The position numbers and the translations under genes were made by a program. 6,215 bases of DNA. Source: Planctomycetaceae bacterium. Lineage in GTDB: Bacteria; Planctomycetota; Planctomycetia; Pirellulales; UBA1268. Under the pieces are notes generated by a model, which was given only the letters and a program-made list of their open reading frames with translations, was not told the origin of the DNA and searched no databases. The DNA lies in contig CANETO010000130.1 in the NCBI GenBank assembly GCA_947440895.1, positions 1 to 6,215 of the forward strand, read 5' to 3'. Shown here in pieces: positions 5,563-6,215 of the stretch. The number at the start of each line of letters is the position of its first letter. Position 1 is the stretch's first letter.

Positions 5563-6215
5563 CACCGTTCTCCTGCATGCAACTGGTTGGAATCGTGATT
5601 CAGAGTCTCGGCGGGAGGCTCGTCAAAGACGCTGCCTGTTCCCGAACTGTCTGCGGCCAGCAGGACGGCACGGCGGACCAGCCCTGCCTGCACTGCACCC
5701 GCTCTGCCATTGAAGCATACGGCCGACCGCAACGCGACCACGTCAGGACGCAGGGCCCAGACCGCCGGAATTTCGGCGAGGGCGATCCGCCCCGCGAGGG
5801 CGACTTGAAGACCTGCAGCGCGGGCAGCGGCCACCCAGGCCGCTGGCATCCCCGGCTGGCAGCATGCCAACAGGCCGGCCGACGATTTGTCGAACGTGTC
5901 GACGAGAAGTGTGGAACAGCCGAGCCCGTTCGCAGCAGCGATCACCTCCGGAGGTGAGGGCGCACCGGCCCGCTGCCAGTCGGCGTAGGCCACCGCCACG
6001 CGTTCACTGCCGACGGGTAACAACTGAAACACTGCCCCCAGTCGGCGTTTCCAGTCGGTGCCGGCGGCGCCCGCCAGACCAACCTTCACTGCGGCGGGCG
6101 GCACCGCCGACGCCCCCAGCAGCGACACCACACGGGCGAGATGTGCAGCGATGGCGCTGACGACGGGCTCGGGACCGGCACCACGGGGTCCGTCAGGTTC
6201 GGCCCCCAGCTCGCC
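5562..6215 (-). CDS. mfnB: (5-formylfuran-3-yl)methyl phosphate synthase-like (MfnB/DUF556), 5' end outside the window
   Basis: MfnB enzymes condense two glyceraldehyde-3-phosphate molecules to a furan phosphate, the first step to the furan part of methanofuran; bacterial homologues occur with tetrahydromethanopterin C1 genes. The reading frame is open to the window edge: 217 residues are visible, against about 235 in the archaeal family. Features matching the family are GELGA at the edge (archaeal GSLGA), VKVGLAG (visible residues 43-49), VAVAYADW (73-80), TLLVDTFDKSSAGL (102-115, with the conserved DT and Lys), LQVALAGRIALAEIP (137-151), and PDVVALRSAVC (157-167). The first active-site lysine of the family should lie before GELGA, outside the window. 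The stretch between GELGA and VKVGLAG is about ten residues shorter than in Methanocaldococcus and aligns poorly. A GTG at 6131 would give only 189 residues and cut into the fold, so the true start is upstream. The gene is coupled to the PHA-family gene downstream. The function in this bacterium is inferred from family membership. Confidence 0.85.
   Translation of the reverse strand, partial: GELGAEPDGPRGAGPEPVVSAIAAHLARVVSLLGASAVPPAAVKVGLAGAAGTDWKRRLGAVFQLLPVGSERVAVAYADWQRAGAPSPPEVIAAANGLGCSTLLVDTFDKSSAGLLACCQPGMPAAWVAAARAAGLQVALAGRIALAEIPAVWALRPDVVALRSAVCFNGRAGAVQAGLVRRAVLLAADSSGTGSVFDEPPAETLNHDSNQLHAGER
5570..5574 (-). promoter_or_regulatory. Ribosome binding site of the PHA-family gene
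   Basis: AGGAG on the minus strand lies seven bases before ATG 5562 and only four before GTG 5565, so it favours the ATG. It is inside the last codons of the mfnB-like gene. Confidence 0.7.

Noticed and set aside
5574..5581. TGCATGCA palindrome near the end of the mfnB-like gene
   Set aside because: Eight bases inside coding sequence; likely chance, although it touches the ribosome binding site of the next gene.

Overview
The window is GC-rich and densely coding. It carries six protein genes, two of them cut by the window edges. No RNA gene, insertion sequence or CRISPR array was seen. The gene set suggests a member of the Planctomycetota: an MfnB-type (5-formylfuran-3-yl)methyl phosphate synthase (tetrahydromethanopterin/methanofuran-type C1 cofactor chemistry), a small polyhydroxyalkanoate-system family protein, an exported TPR protein with a long Pro/Glu linker, and an exported protein with STN-like repeats. 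This assignment is an inference; a methylotrophic proteobacterium is the main alternative.

Layout. Positions 1-2635 (minus strand) hold a two-gene glycerol catabolism operon: glpD (FAD-dependent glycerol-3-phosphate dehydrogenase), then glpK (glycerol kinase, 3' end outside the window). They overlap by four bases (ATGA) and look translationally coupled. Together they would convert glycerol to glycerol-3-phosphate and then to dihydroxyacetone phosphate, feeding electrons to the quinone pool. Divergently, on the plus strand (about 2666-3826), lies an exported protein with what look like three STN/secretin-N-like modules and no secretin barrel. The short divergent spacer holds a perfect inverted repeat that could be an operator. 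A perfect 9-bp hairpin sits between the convergent ends of the STN gene and the TPR gene.

Positions 3902-6215 (minus strand) read in transcription order: a 5'-truncated mfnB-like gene, a small PHA-system family gene coupled to it through TGATG, a 119-bp spacer, and the exported TPR protein. The mfnB/PHA pair is clearly one transcription unit. The TPR gene may be read through or have its own promoter.

I see no clear sign of a wholly new defence or mobile system. The most notable points are a glycine-rich insertion of about 26 residues in the glycerol kinase N-terminal domain, the barrel-less triple STN-like protein, the mfnB-PHA coupling, and several perfect inverted repeats at gene boundaries.
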